Shown here piece after piece: positions 48,485 through 56,549 of a DNA stretch of 64,000 nt. This DNA comes from Nocardiopsis potens DSM 45234 (GTDB lineage: Bacteria; Actinomycetota; Actinomycetes; Streptosporangiales; Streptosporangiaceae). The number at the start of each line of letters is the position of its first letter. Position 1 is the first letter of the stretch. The stretch is taken from positions 1 to 64,000 of the forward strand of contig NZ_ANBB01000003.1 of the NCBI RefSeq assembly GCF_000341105.1, given 5' to 3'. The position numbers were made by a program, and so were the translations under genes. The notes beneath the pieces are model-generated. The model was not told the origin of the DNA. It searched no databases and was given only the letters and a program-made list of their open reading frames with translations.

Positions 48485-48495
48485 AGGAGAACGAC

Positions 48496-49734
48496 ATGAC
48501 AACCGCATCCGACCGCCCCGAGGCGGCGCCGGCGCAGCCCGACGCCCTCGGGCACTTCGGCCGCTACGGCGGCCGCTTCGCCCCCGAGGCGCTCGTCGCC
48601 GCCCTGGACGAGGTCGCCGAGGCCTGGGAGAAGGCCCGCGCCGACGCCGCCTTCCAGCAGGAGCTCGCCGACCTGCTGCGCGACTACACCGGGCGGCCCA
48701 GCCCGCTCACCGAGGCCCGCAACTTCGCCGAGCACGCCGGCGGCGCCCGCATCCTGCTCAAGCGCGAGGACCTCAACCACACCGGCTCGCACAAGATCAA
48801 CAACGTGCTGGGCCAGGCGCTGCTCACCAAGCGGATGGGCAAGACCCGGGTGATCGCCGAGACCGGCGCCGGGCAGCACGGCGTGGCCACCGCCACCGCC
48901 TGCGCCCTGCTCGGCCTGGAGTGCGTCATCTACATGGGCGAGGAGGACACCCGCCGGCAGGCGCTCAACGTCGCCCGGATGCGCATGCTCGGCGCCGAGG
49001 TCGTCCCGGTCACCATCGGCAGCCGCACCCTCAAGGACGCGATCAACGAGGCGTTCCGCGACTGGGTGGCCAACGTCGACCGCACGCACTACCTGTTCGG
49101 CACCGTCGCCGGACCGCACCCCTTCCCGGCGCTCGTCCGCGACCTGCACTTCGTGGTCGGCGCCGAGGCCCGCGAGCAGGTCCTCCAGCGCACCGGCCGG
49201 CTCCCCGACGCGGTCGCGGCCTGCGTGGGCGGCGGCTCCAACGCGATGGCGATCTTCGCCGCCTTCATCCCCGACGCCGACGTGGCGCTGTACGGCTTCG
49301 AGGCCGGCGGCGACGGGGCCGAGACCGGCCGCACCGCCGCCTCCATCACCGCCGGATCCCCCGGCGTGTTCCACGGCGCCCGCACCTACGTCCTGCAGGA
49401 CGAGCACGGCCAGACCCTGCCCAGCCACTCCATCTCCGCCGGACTGGACTATCCCGCCGTCGGCCCCGAGCACGCCCACCTCGCCGACACCGGCCGGGCC
49501 CGCTACGAGCCGGTCACCGACGCCGAGGCGATGGAGGCCTTCCGGCTGCTCTGCCGCACCGAGGGCATCATCCCGGCGATCGAGAGCGCGCACGCCCTGG
49601 CCGGCGCGCGCCGGCTCGGCGAGAGGCTCGGCCCCGACGCCGTGATCCTGGTGAACCTCTCCGGGCGCGGCGACAAGGACGTGGACACCGCGGCCGCCTA
49701 CTTCGGCCTCGTGGACGAGGAGGGACAGGCGTGA
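48496..49734 (+). CDS. trpB: Tryptophan synthase beta chain
   Basis: 412 residues, TrpB1 type; a PLP enzyme joining indole and serine. The PLP lysine is in [17 protein letters not shown] (K near 99). [20 protein letters not shown] (~118-137), the phosphate site [15 protein letters not shown] (~242-256) and [14 protein letters not shown] (~384-397) are present. AGGAG is six bases before ATG. GTGA overlap with trpA supports formation of the alpha2beta2 complex from coupled translation. Confidence 0.98.
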   Translation: MTTASDRPEAAPAQPDALGHFGRYGGRFAPEALVAALDEVAEAWEKARADAAFQQELADLLRDYTGRPSPLTEARNFAEHAGGARILLKREDLNHTGSHKINNVLGQALLTKRMGKTRVIAETGAGQHGVATATACALLGLECVIYMGEEDTRRQALNVARMRMLGAEVVPVTIGSRTLKDAINEAFRDWVANVDRTHYLFGTVAGPHPFPALVRDLHFVVGAEAREQVLQRTGRLPDAVAACVGGGSNAMAIFAAFIPDADVALYGFEAGGDGAETGRTAASITAGSPGVFHGARTYVLQDEHGQTLPSHSISAGLDYPAVGPEHAHLADTGRARYEPVTDAEAMEAFRLLCRTEGIIPAIESAHALAGARRLGERLGPDAVILVNLSGRGDKDVDTAAAYFGLVDEEGQA

Positions 49735-50558
49735 CCACCGCACTGCAGACCAGGCTGGCCGAGACCCGCGCGGCCGGGCGCGCCGCGCTGATCGGCTACC
49801 TCCCCGCCGGCTTCCCCGACCCGGACTCCTCGGTGCGGATCATCCGCGCCATGGTGGAGGGCGGCTGCGACGTGGTCGAGGTCGGGCTGCCCTACTCCGA
49901 CCCGATGATGGACGGCCCCACCATCCAGCGCGCCGCGGACACCGCGCTGGCCGCCGGGACCACCCCGGCCGACGTGCTGCGCGTGGTCCGGGCCACCGCC
50001 GACACCGGCGCCGCGGCGCTGGTGATGTCCTACTGGAACCCGATCGAGCGGTACGGCGCGGACCGGTTCGCCGCCGACCTGGCCGCCGCCGGCGGGTCCG
50101 GCGTCATCACCCCCGACCTGCTCCCCGAGGAGGCGGGGGAGTGGACCGCGGCCACCGACGCGCACGGCCTGGACCGGATCTTCCTGGTCGCGCCCTCCTC
50201 CACCGACGAGCGGCTGCGGCTGACCACCGCCGCCTCCGGCGGCTTCGTCTACGCCGCCTCGCTGATGGGGGTCACCGGCACCCGGGAGCAGGTCGCGGGC
50301 ACCGCGGAGAAGCTGGTGCTGCGCACCCGCGAGGCGATCGGCGGCACCGGCCTGCCGGTCTGCGTGGGCCTGGGCATCTCCACCGGGGCGCAGGCCGCCG
50401 AGGTGGCCGGCTACGCCGACGGGGTCATCGTCGGCGCCGGGTTCTGCAAGCGGGTCCTGGACGCCCCGGACCTGGACGCGGCCTGCGCGGCGGTCCGCTC
50501 CTTCGCCGAAGAGCTCGCCGAGGGGATCCGGTCGGCGGAGAAGGCGGACCCCCGGTGA
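49731..50558 (+). CDS. trpA: Tryptophan synthase alpha chain
   Basis: TIM barrel of 275 residues cleaving indole-3-glycerol phosphate. The TrpA signature [21 protein letters not shown] carries the catalytic E (~47) and D (~58). The phosphate-binding [20 protein letters not shown] and MGVTGTREQ are present. GTG start overlapping trpB. Last gene of the trpC-B-A unit. Confidence 0.98.
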   Translation: MTTALQTRLAETRAAGRAALIGYLPAGFPDPDSSVRIIRAMVEGGCDVVEVGLPYSDPMMDGPTIQRAADTALAAGTTPADVLRVVRATADTGAAALVMSYWNPIERYGADRFAADLAAAGGSGVITPDLLPEEAGEWTAATDAHGLDRIFLVAPSSTDERLRLTTAASGGFVYAASLMGVTGTREQVAGTAEKLVLRTREAIGGTGLPVCVGLGISTGAQAAEVAGYADGVIVGAGFCKRVLDAPDLDAACAAVRSFAEELAEGIRSAEKADPR

Positions 50559-50732
50559 GAATCGGGTAAGATAGTCGTTTTCTTCCTGGGAAGAGGAATG
50601 CTCCGGGCGGCCGGTGGCGCTAAGGTTCGAGACGCCGCGGCGCACCGGAGGCGCGACGGGCCGGCCGGAGCGCGGCCCGAACCGCCGTGCACAGGCCGGC
50701 GGGACCGGGGGTCGCGGCGCGGTCACATAAAG

Positions 50733-50738
50733 TAGGCT
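50733..50738 (+). promoter_or_regulatory. Candidate -10 of the MauE/DsbA/lgt unit
   Basis: TAGGCT lies 70 bases before the MauE-like gene in a 249-bp gap that otherwise contains only a short TCTTCC/GGAAGA hairpin (50581-50594) after trpA. Confidence 0.4.
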
Positions 50739-50807
50739 CCGCTTCGACCCCCGGCCCGGCGGCCCGCCGCCGGCCGCCGAGCACAGTCCGCCCTCAGGGA
50801 AGTTGAC

Positions 50808-51344
50808 ATGGACTCCACCGATAACACGACCGAGACAGCGCCCGGCGGCCCCGCCGGGGACGCCCCCGCCCCGCGGTCGCGCTGGGCGGCCGTCCAGCCC
50901 TGGGTCACCCTCGCCGCCCGCGTCGCCCTGGCCGGCATCCTCGGCTACGCGGCCTACTCCAAACTGCCGGTCGCGCTCTCCATCCAGTCCGTCGAGGCCT
51001 ACGACCTCTTCCCCGACCCGGTCAACGAGTTCATCGGCATCACCCTGCCGCTGCTGGAGTTCGCCCTGGCGCTGCTCCTCCTGGTCGGCCTGGCCACCAG
51101 GTACGCCGGCGCCGCCACCGGCCTGCTCATGCTGGTCTTCATCGCCGGCATCGTCTCGGCCTGGGCCCGCGGCCTCAACATCGACTGCGGGTGCTTCGGC
51201 ACCGGCGGCCCGGTCGCCCCCGGGGAGACCGCCTACGGCGTCGACATCGCACGCGATATCGGCTTCCTCGCCCTAGCCGGTATCGTCATGGTCTGGCCGC
51301 GCTCGCCGCTCTCCCTCGACCGGTTCGCCGGACTCTACCGCTGA
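50808..51344 (+). CDS. MauE/DoxX-family membrane redox protein
   Basis: 178 residues with four helices (~33-52, ~78-98, ~101-121 and ~142-160). The conserved NIDCGCFGTGG near residue 126 provides a CxC pair on a loop. Such MauE-like proteins are thought to move reducing equivalents across the membrane for thioredoxin-like partners. The next gene encodes a membrane-anchored DsbA-like protein with CPAC, which fits a pair for periplasmic thiol oxidation or reduction. GGGAAG precedes ATG by six bases. Confidence 0.85.
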   Translation: MDSTDNTTETAPGGPAGDAPAPRSRWAAVQPWVTLAARVALAGILGYAAYSKLPVALSIQSVEAYDLFPDPVNEFIGITLPLLEFALALLLLVGLATRYAGAATGLLMLVFIAGIVSAWARGLNIDCGCFGTGGPVAPGETAYGVDIARDIGFLALAGIVMVWPRSPLSLDRFAGLYR

Positions 51345-51457
51345 GCGGACCGGCGGCCCGGCCGCGCCCGCACGGGCCCCGGGCAGCGAGCACACCCACA
51401 CGGCGCCCCGCGGCCGCGGGGCCGGCATCGAACCCGACGTAGAACGGTGAACGGCTG

Positions 51458-52516
51458 ATGAGCAAGGCGGCGCGGCGCGAGGCCCGCGAACGGATCAAAC
51501 AGCAGCGGCTCGCGGAGGAGCGCAAGCGCAAGCGGAACAAGATCCTGGTCATCGGCGCGGCGGTGGTCGTCGTCGCGCTGATCCTGGGCGGCGGCTACTT
51601 CTGGTTCGCCTCCGACCGGGACGGCGGGGACACCGAGATCGCCCTGCCCCCGCAGACCCTCCAGCAGGACGGCAGCGTGGTGCTGGCCAAGGAGGGGGCC
51701 CAGGCCCCGGTCGTCGAGGTCTACGCCGACTTCCAGTGCCCGGCCTGCAAGCAGTTCGAGACCGCGAGCGGCTCCACCCTGCAGCAGATGGCCGCCGCGG
51801 GCGAGGCCGTGGTGCACTACCGGCCGGTGAGCATCTTCGCCCTCCAGCCCGACCCGATCAGCACCAACTCGCTGCGCGGCGCCGCCGCCGCCCGGGCCGC
51901 GGCCGACGCCGGCAAGTACGTCGAGTACAACGACATCCTCTTCGAGAACCAGCCGGTCGAGGGCAGGCCCGGCTTCGCGGTCGAGGACCTCAAGAAGTGG
52001 GGCGAGGAGGCCGGCATCACCGACCCCGCCTTCGCCGAGCGGGTCGACGCCGAGGCCGCCGTCGCCGAGCGGTTCGCCAAGGAGTACGCGCCCGCCCTGG
52101 TCCAGGACGCCCAGCAGCAGATGTCCGACCAGCAGATCGGCGCCATGCCCGTCACCGACCTCATCGCCTGGGGCGACGAGAACGGCCACGACTCCTCCTT
52201 CCTGGACGACACCTACGTCCAGCAGGTCCTCCAGGCCACCACCGACGTCAACGCCCGCTACTCCGGGGCCCAGGCGTTCAGCGGCACCCCCACCGTCTAC
52301 CTCAACGGCCAGAAGATGGGCGACGAGATGTACTCCGCCTCCGGCCTGCGCGACGCCGTCGCCGCGGCCGGCCCCGGCGAGGTGCAGAGCGAGCCGCTGG
52401 AGAGCGGCGACGGGGCCGAGGCCGAAGAGGACGGCGACGGCGGCGGGAAGAAGGACGGCGACGCCGCCGAGGACGAGAACGAGGACGCATCCGCATCCCC
52501 CGAGGCCAAGGAATAG
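51458..52516 (+). CDS. Membrane-anchored DsbA-like thioredoxin protein
   Basis: 352 residues: a basic cytoplasmic N-terminus (RREARERIKQQRLAEERKRK), one helix (~28-48), and an extracytoplasmic thioredoxin fold with active site FQCPACKQF (Cys near 94 and 97) and the cis-Pro loop FSGTPTVYLNG (~273-283), with a helical insert between. The C-terminal 45 residues are acidic and disordered. Probably a disulfide oxidoreductase for exported proteins, working with the upstream MauE-like protein. Confidence 0.9.
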   Translation: MSKAARREARERIKQQRLAEERKRKRNKILVIGAAVVVVALILGGGYFWFASDRDGGDTEIALPPQTLQQDGSVVLAKEGAQAPVVEVYADFQCPACKQFETASGSTLQQMAAAGEAVVHYRPVSIFALQPDPISTNSLRGAAAARAAADAGKYVEYNDILFENQPVEGRPGFAVEDLKKWGEEAGITDPAFAERVDAEAAVAERFAKEYAPALVQDAQQQMSDQQIGAMPVTDLIAWGDENGHDSSFLDDTYVQQVLQATTDVNARYSGAQAFSGTPTVYLNGQKMGDEMYSASGLRDAVAAAGPGEVQSEPLESGDGAEAEEDGDGGGKKDGDAAEDENEDASASPEAKE

Positions 52517-52525
52517 CCAGCAGAG

Positions 52526-53773
52526 ATGACCACCCCAGTGACCACCCTGCCCCAGGCGGCCGCCGAGGGGGCGGCCGGGGCCGGCCGCACCCTCGCGGCG
52601 ATCCCCAGCCCGCCGATGAGCGGCATCGAGATCGGCCCCCTCACCATCCACTTCTACGCGCTGTGCATCCTGGCGGGCGTCATCGCCGCCGTCGCCTGGA
52701 GCGAGCGCCGCTGGGCCGCGATGGGAGGCGAGAAGGGCACCATCATGGACCTGGCGGTGCCCGCCGTCATCCTCGGCCTCATCGGCGGCCGGATCTACCA
52801 CGTCATCACCGACTACCAGCTCTACTTCGGCGAGGGCCGGGAACCGATCCGCGCCCTGTTCATCTGGGAGGGCGGCCTCGGCATCTGGGGCGCCGTCCCG
52901 CTCGGCGCACTCGGCGTGTGGCTGGTCGCCCGGCAGCGCGGCCTGTCCATGTCCAAGCTGTCCTTCGCCATCGCGCCGGCCCTCCCGCTGGCCCAGGCCT
53001 TCGGCCGCTGGGGCAACTACTTCAACCAGGAGCTGTTCGGCGCCCCCACCGACCTGCCCTGGGCGCTGCACGTCTCCACCGACAACGGCATCCCGGCCGG
53101 CTACATCCCCGGCGCGACCACCTACCACCCCACCTTCCTCTACGAGTCGCTGTGGTGCCTCGCACTGGCGGGCCTGCTCGCCTGGCTGGGCCGGCGCTAC
53201 ACCGACCGGCTGGGCGGCGGGCGGCTCTTCGCGGTGTACGTCATGGGCTACTGTGTGGGGCGGTTCTGGATCGAATACCTCCGGGTGGACCCGGCCCACG
53301 ACATCCTCGGCCTGCGCCTGAACAACTGGACGTCGATCCTGGTCTTCCTGCTGGCACTGGCCTACTTCGTGTGGGCCGGGCAGCGGCTGGACCGGTTCTC
53401 CACCCGGGTCGTCCCCGTCGGCAGGGAGGCGGGCACCCAGGTGTTCGACACCGACCCCGCCTCCGGCGGCCGGGACAGCGGCGACGCGGCCCCGGAACCG
53501 GAAACGGACGCCCCGGACCGGACCGGGCCCCCCTCCGGGGACTCGAACCGGGACGGCGAGCGTTCCTCCACCGGGGAGGAGAGCACCGAGGGCCGAGACC
53601 CCGACGAGGGCCGGGCCCCCGGTGAGGAGCGCTCCTCCGCCGACGGGGAGGACCCCGAGGAGGAGCCCGACGGGGCGAAGGGCGCCGAGAGCGCGGAGAG
53701 CGGCACCGAGGACGCGGAGACCACCGCGAACGGGGCCGCCGCCAAGGCTCCCGGAACCGAACGCGACGAATAG
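52526..53773 (+). CDS. lgt: Prolipoprotein diacylglyceryl transferase
   Basis: 415 residues. The catalytic core (~30-290) has seven helices, the Lgt signature AFGRWGNYFNQELFGAPT (~155-172) and a conserved HPTFLYESLW (~194-203). It transfers diacylglycerol to the lipobox cysteine of prelipoproteins. A ~130-residue acidic, Ser/Glu-rich tail is unusual but seen in actinomycetes. The ATG is nine bases after the DsbA stop. Confidence 0.96.
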   Translation: MTTPVTTLPQAAAEGAAGAGRTLAAIPSPPMSGIEIGPLTIHFYALCILAGVIAAVAWSERRWAAMGGEKGTIMDLAVPAVILGLIGGRIYHVITDYQLYFGEGREPIRALFIWEGGLGIWGAVPLGALGVWLVARQRGLSMSKLSFAIAPALPLAQAFGRWGNYFNQELFGAPTDLPWALHVSTDNGIPAGYIPGATTYHPTFLYESLWCLALAGLLAWLGRRYTDRLGGGRLFAVYVMGYCVGRFWIEYLRVDPAHDILGLRLNNWTSILVFLLALAYFVWAGQRLDRFSTRVVPVGREAGTQVFDTDPASGGRDSGDAAPEPETDAPDRTGPPSGDSNRDGERSSTGEESTEGRDPDEGRAPGEERSSADGEDPEEEPDGAKGAESAESGTEDAETTANGAAAKAPGTERDE

Positions 53774-53830
53774 GCGCCGGCGCCGCCGCGGACAGGACGC
53801 GGGGGGACGCGGCGGCGCCGACGAGGATGA

Positions 53831-55132
53831 GTGAGAACCCAGGTGAGCAGATCCGACTCCGCGGGACGAGCGGGGCGCCGCCGGGCGAGCCGCGGCCGGC
53901 GCCACCGCGACGCGGCCCCCGCCGCCGGCGTCGCCTACCAGGAGGACGAGGAGCGCGGCCACGGCGGTGACCCCCGCGGCGGGGAGCCCTACCCGGACTC
54001 CTACCCGGAACGCCCCGCCGAAGAGCCCTACGGCGGCTCCTACGAGGGGTCCTACGACGACGGGCCCTACGACGGGTCCTACGACGACGGCCCCTATGAC
54101 GGGCCCTACGACGGTGAACCGGAGGAGGACGGCGCCCCCGCCGAGGCGGCGCCGCTCTCCAAGGCCGAGAAGCGCGCCGAGAAGAAGCGCCGGAAGCGGG
54201 AGCAGAAGCGCGGCAAGAGCGCCGGCGGCGCCCCGCGCCGCGGCCGCCGCGCCGCGGCCGCACCCGCCGCCGCCGACCCCGTCTCCCGGTTCTCCGCCTC
54301 CGCCCTGCGCAAGGTGAGCGTCCTCGGCGACCGCCCCAACCAGGTGGTCAACAACCTCGCCGAGCAGAGCGTCCGCAAGCGCGGCACGGTCGTCCTGGGC
54401 ATCCTGCTCGGCCTCTTCGGCGTGGCCCTGGTCGCCCTGCTGGGCCTCCTCGCCTACCTGCTCGTCTCCGACACGCCCATCGGCAGCGGCGACAAGCCCA
54501 GGCTGGAGATGCCCGAAGACGGCCACTCCACCCTGCTGCCCACCGTCTACCAGGGCTCCACCGAGGGGCAGGAGATCTTCGACCCCATCGCCACCCGGGC
54601 CGAGGACGCGCCGCCCCTGGACGCGGAGAAGATCTTCGGCGGCGACGCGGAGAAGCTGGAGAAGGACGACTTCACCTTCGCCCTGGAGGACTCCGAGGCC
54701 ACCGACACCTGCACCCAGTGGGTCTGGGGCGAGGACCTCGGCCAGGCCCTGGTCGACGGCGGCTGCACCTCCGCCGCCCGCGGCGTCTACCAGGACGAGA
54801 AGGGCGACTACGTGGCGCAGTTCACCCTGTTCGACCTCGCCGACGCCGACTCCTCCGCCGCCGTGGCCGAGGCGCTCGACCCGCGCAACCTGGAGTCCGA
54901 CCCCGGCTTCCTGGTGCCGATGCAGGAGGACACCAAGGGCCTGCACGAGGGCTACAGTCAGGCCTCCGTCCAGGTCATGGGCCACTACCTGGCGGTCTTC
55001 TGGGTCGCCCGCACCAACGGCGAGGAGCCCGACAAGGACACCTCCATGGCCACCGCGGGCGTCGTCGCGATGGACGCCGCGGTCTGGGTCTACGAGGAAG
55101 TCAGCCGCGCCAAGGACGACGGAGGCGAGTGA
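53831..55132 (+). CDS. Single-pass membrane protein, paralogue 1
   Basis: 433 residues. A long cytoplasmic disordered part (1-190) includes the tandem YDDGPYDGSYDDGPYDGPYD (~76-95) and a KRAEKKRRKREQKR cluster. A helix follows (~195-220: VVLGILLGLFGVALVALLGL), then an outer domain of ~210 residues. The outer domain shares with the next gene the pattern C-x3-VWG-x8-AL-x-DGGCT-x2-AR and LF-x-L-x-DA, pointing to a conserved disulfide. Family unknown. GTG start. Confidence 0.7.
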   Translation: MRTQVSRSDSAGRAGRRRASRGRRHRDAAPAAGVAYQEDEERGHGGDPRGGEPYPDSYPERPAEEPYGGSYEGSYDDGPYDGSYDDGPYDGPYDGEPEEDGAPAEAAPLSKAEKRAEKKRRKREQKRGKSAGGAPRRGRRAAAAPAAADPVSRFSASALRKVSVLGDRPNQVVNNLAEQSVRKRGTVVLGILLGLFGVALVALLGLLAYLLVSDTPIGSGDKPRLEMPEDGHSTLLPTVYQGSTEGQEIFDPIATRAEDAPPLDAEKIFGGDAEKLEKDDFTFALEDSEATDTCTQWVWGEDLGQALVDGGCTSAARGVYQDEKGDYVAQFTLFDLADADSSAAVAEALDPRNLESDPGFLVPMQEDTKGLHEGYSQASVQVMGHYLAVFWVARTNGEEPDKDTSMATAGVVAMDAAVWVYEEVSRAKDDGGE

Positions 55133-55247
55133 ACCGCGGGGCCGCCCGTTCCGCGGTTCCGGCTAGGATTCACCCGCCGGGGCCCGAGGGACGCCTGCGC
55201 CCCGGTGGTCCACGTGAGCATCCCGATTCAGCGACCGAGAGGTTCCG

Positions 55248-56300
55248 GTGTCTTCTTCTGATTCGTCAGGCGCGGCCCCCCGGAAGGGCGGCCGGCGGAG
55301 GAAAACCGACGAGGCCGAGGGCTCCCCGGCGCCCGGTCGGCGCTCGGCGGGCTCCCGCCGCAGGCCAGACCGGAGCGGCACGGAGGACGGCGGTAAAAAG
55401 AAGCGGGGCAAGGCCCTGCCGATCCTGCTCGGCGCCCTCGGCCTGGCCGTGGTCGCGCTGGCCGTCGTGCTCGTCCTCCAGTTCACCTCCTCGGGGCCCC
55501 AGGCCCCCGCGGACGCCCGCCCCTCCTCCTACACCATCGTCTACGAGTCCGAGCGGATGAGCGAGGTCCTCGCCGACCAGGAGGTGGACTCCCGCCCGCT
55601 CGCCGAAGGCGAGATGTTCGAGCGGGACAACGAGGAGATCGAGAGCCAGGGCATCACCTTCACCCTCAAGGCCAAGTCCCTGGAGGACGACTGCTCGGCC
55701 GCGGTCTGGGGCGACGAGGCCGCCGCCGCGCTCTCCGACGCCGGCTGCACCCAGGCCGCCCGGGCCGCCTACGACTCCGAGGACTACGTCGGGGTGGCGG
55801 CCCTGTTCAACCTGCGCGACGCCGAGGCGGCCCAGGCCGTCGCCGAAGCCCTGGAGCAGCCGAAGAGCCTGGAGGACAAGGGCCCCGGGTTCATCGCCAA
55901 CCCGGGCGGCGAGGACCCGCTCACCCGGCTCGGCACCGGCTACAGCCGGGCGGAGGCCTCGGTCAACGGCCACTACCTGATGGTGGCCTGGGCCCAGGAC
56001 AAGTCCTCCGAGGACCCGGCCGAGCACCAGGACCTCACCTCGCCGCTGATCGCCCTCAACTCCTTCAAGGACCCGCTCTACCGCCGCCTGGGCGAGGTGG
56101 AGAGCAACATGGAGTTCCAGGGCGGCGGCCAGACCGGCACCGAAGGCGGCGCCGGGACCGGCGCGGGCACCGGAACCGGCACCGACACAGGAGCCGGAGC
56201 CGGAACCGGTACGGACACCGGGACCGGTGCGGGAGCCGGCGGAACCGGAGCCGGTGCGGGCGCGGAGACCGCCCCCGGGACCGAGCAGCCCGCCGGCTGA
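55248..56300 (+). CDS. Single-pass membrane protein, paralogue 2
   Basis: 350 residues: basic cytoplasmic segment (1-55), helix (~56-80: ALPILLGALGLAVVALAVVL), outer domain (~85-285) homologous to the preceding protein (DDCSAAVWGDEAAAALSDAG, with the second Cys just after), and a Gly/Thr tail (GTGTDTGAGAGTGTDTGTGA). The two genes look like a tandem duplication. GAGAGG precedes the GTG start by five bases. The function is unknown; a cell-surface or stress role is possible. Confidence 0.7.
   Translation: MSSSDSSGAAPRKGGRRRKTDEAEGSPAPGRRSAGSRRRPDRSGTEDGGKKKRGKALPILLGALGLAVVALAVVLVLQFTSSGPQAPADARPSSYTIVYESERMSEVLADQEVDSRPLAEGEMFERDNEEIESQGITFTLKAKSLEDDCSAAVWGDEAAAALSDAGCTQAARAAYDSEDYVGVAALFNLRDAEAAQAVAEALEQPKSLEDKGPGFIANPGGEDPLTRLGTGYSRAEASVNGHYLMVAWAQDKSSEDPAEHQDLTSPLIALNSFKDPLYRRLGEVESNMEFQGGGQTGTEGGAGTGAGTGTGTDTGAGAGTGTDTGTGAGAGGTGAGAGAETAPGTEQPAG
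56150..56265 (+). repeat. Low-complexity GGNACCGGN-type repeat
   Basis: Short in-frame repeats encode the Gly/Thr/Ala tail of paralogue 2. It is prone to slippage in multiples of three or six bases. Confidence 0.55.
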
Positions 56301-56360
56301 CCCGCGGCCGGGGCCCCGCCCCGGCCGCCCGGCACATCGCCACCTCGTTCACAGCGCTAC

Positions 56361-56480
56361 CCGCACCACGGCGCTACCTCGTTGAGCTCAACGTCATCGT
56401 GACAGCGGCAAGGGTGGGCGGTGGCGGGCGGAGCCTCGACACGACAACCCTGAGCTCAACGAGGTAGCGCCGTGGTGCGG
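56361..56480. repeat. Inverted-repeat element B (GTTGAGCTCA family)
   Basis: Arms 56361-56390 and 56451-56480 are a perfect 30-base inverted repeat, with the dyad continuing imperfectly inward. It lies between convergent genes, like element A at 36.1 kb, with which it shares the core GTTGAGCTCAGGGTTGTCGT. Confidence 0.75.
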
Positions 56481-56549
56481 GGCCGGGGCCGGGGAAGGCC
56501 GGGGCTCCGTGTCCGGGGAAAACCCTCCATCGAGGATCTGAGCGGCGGA

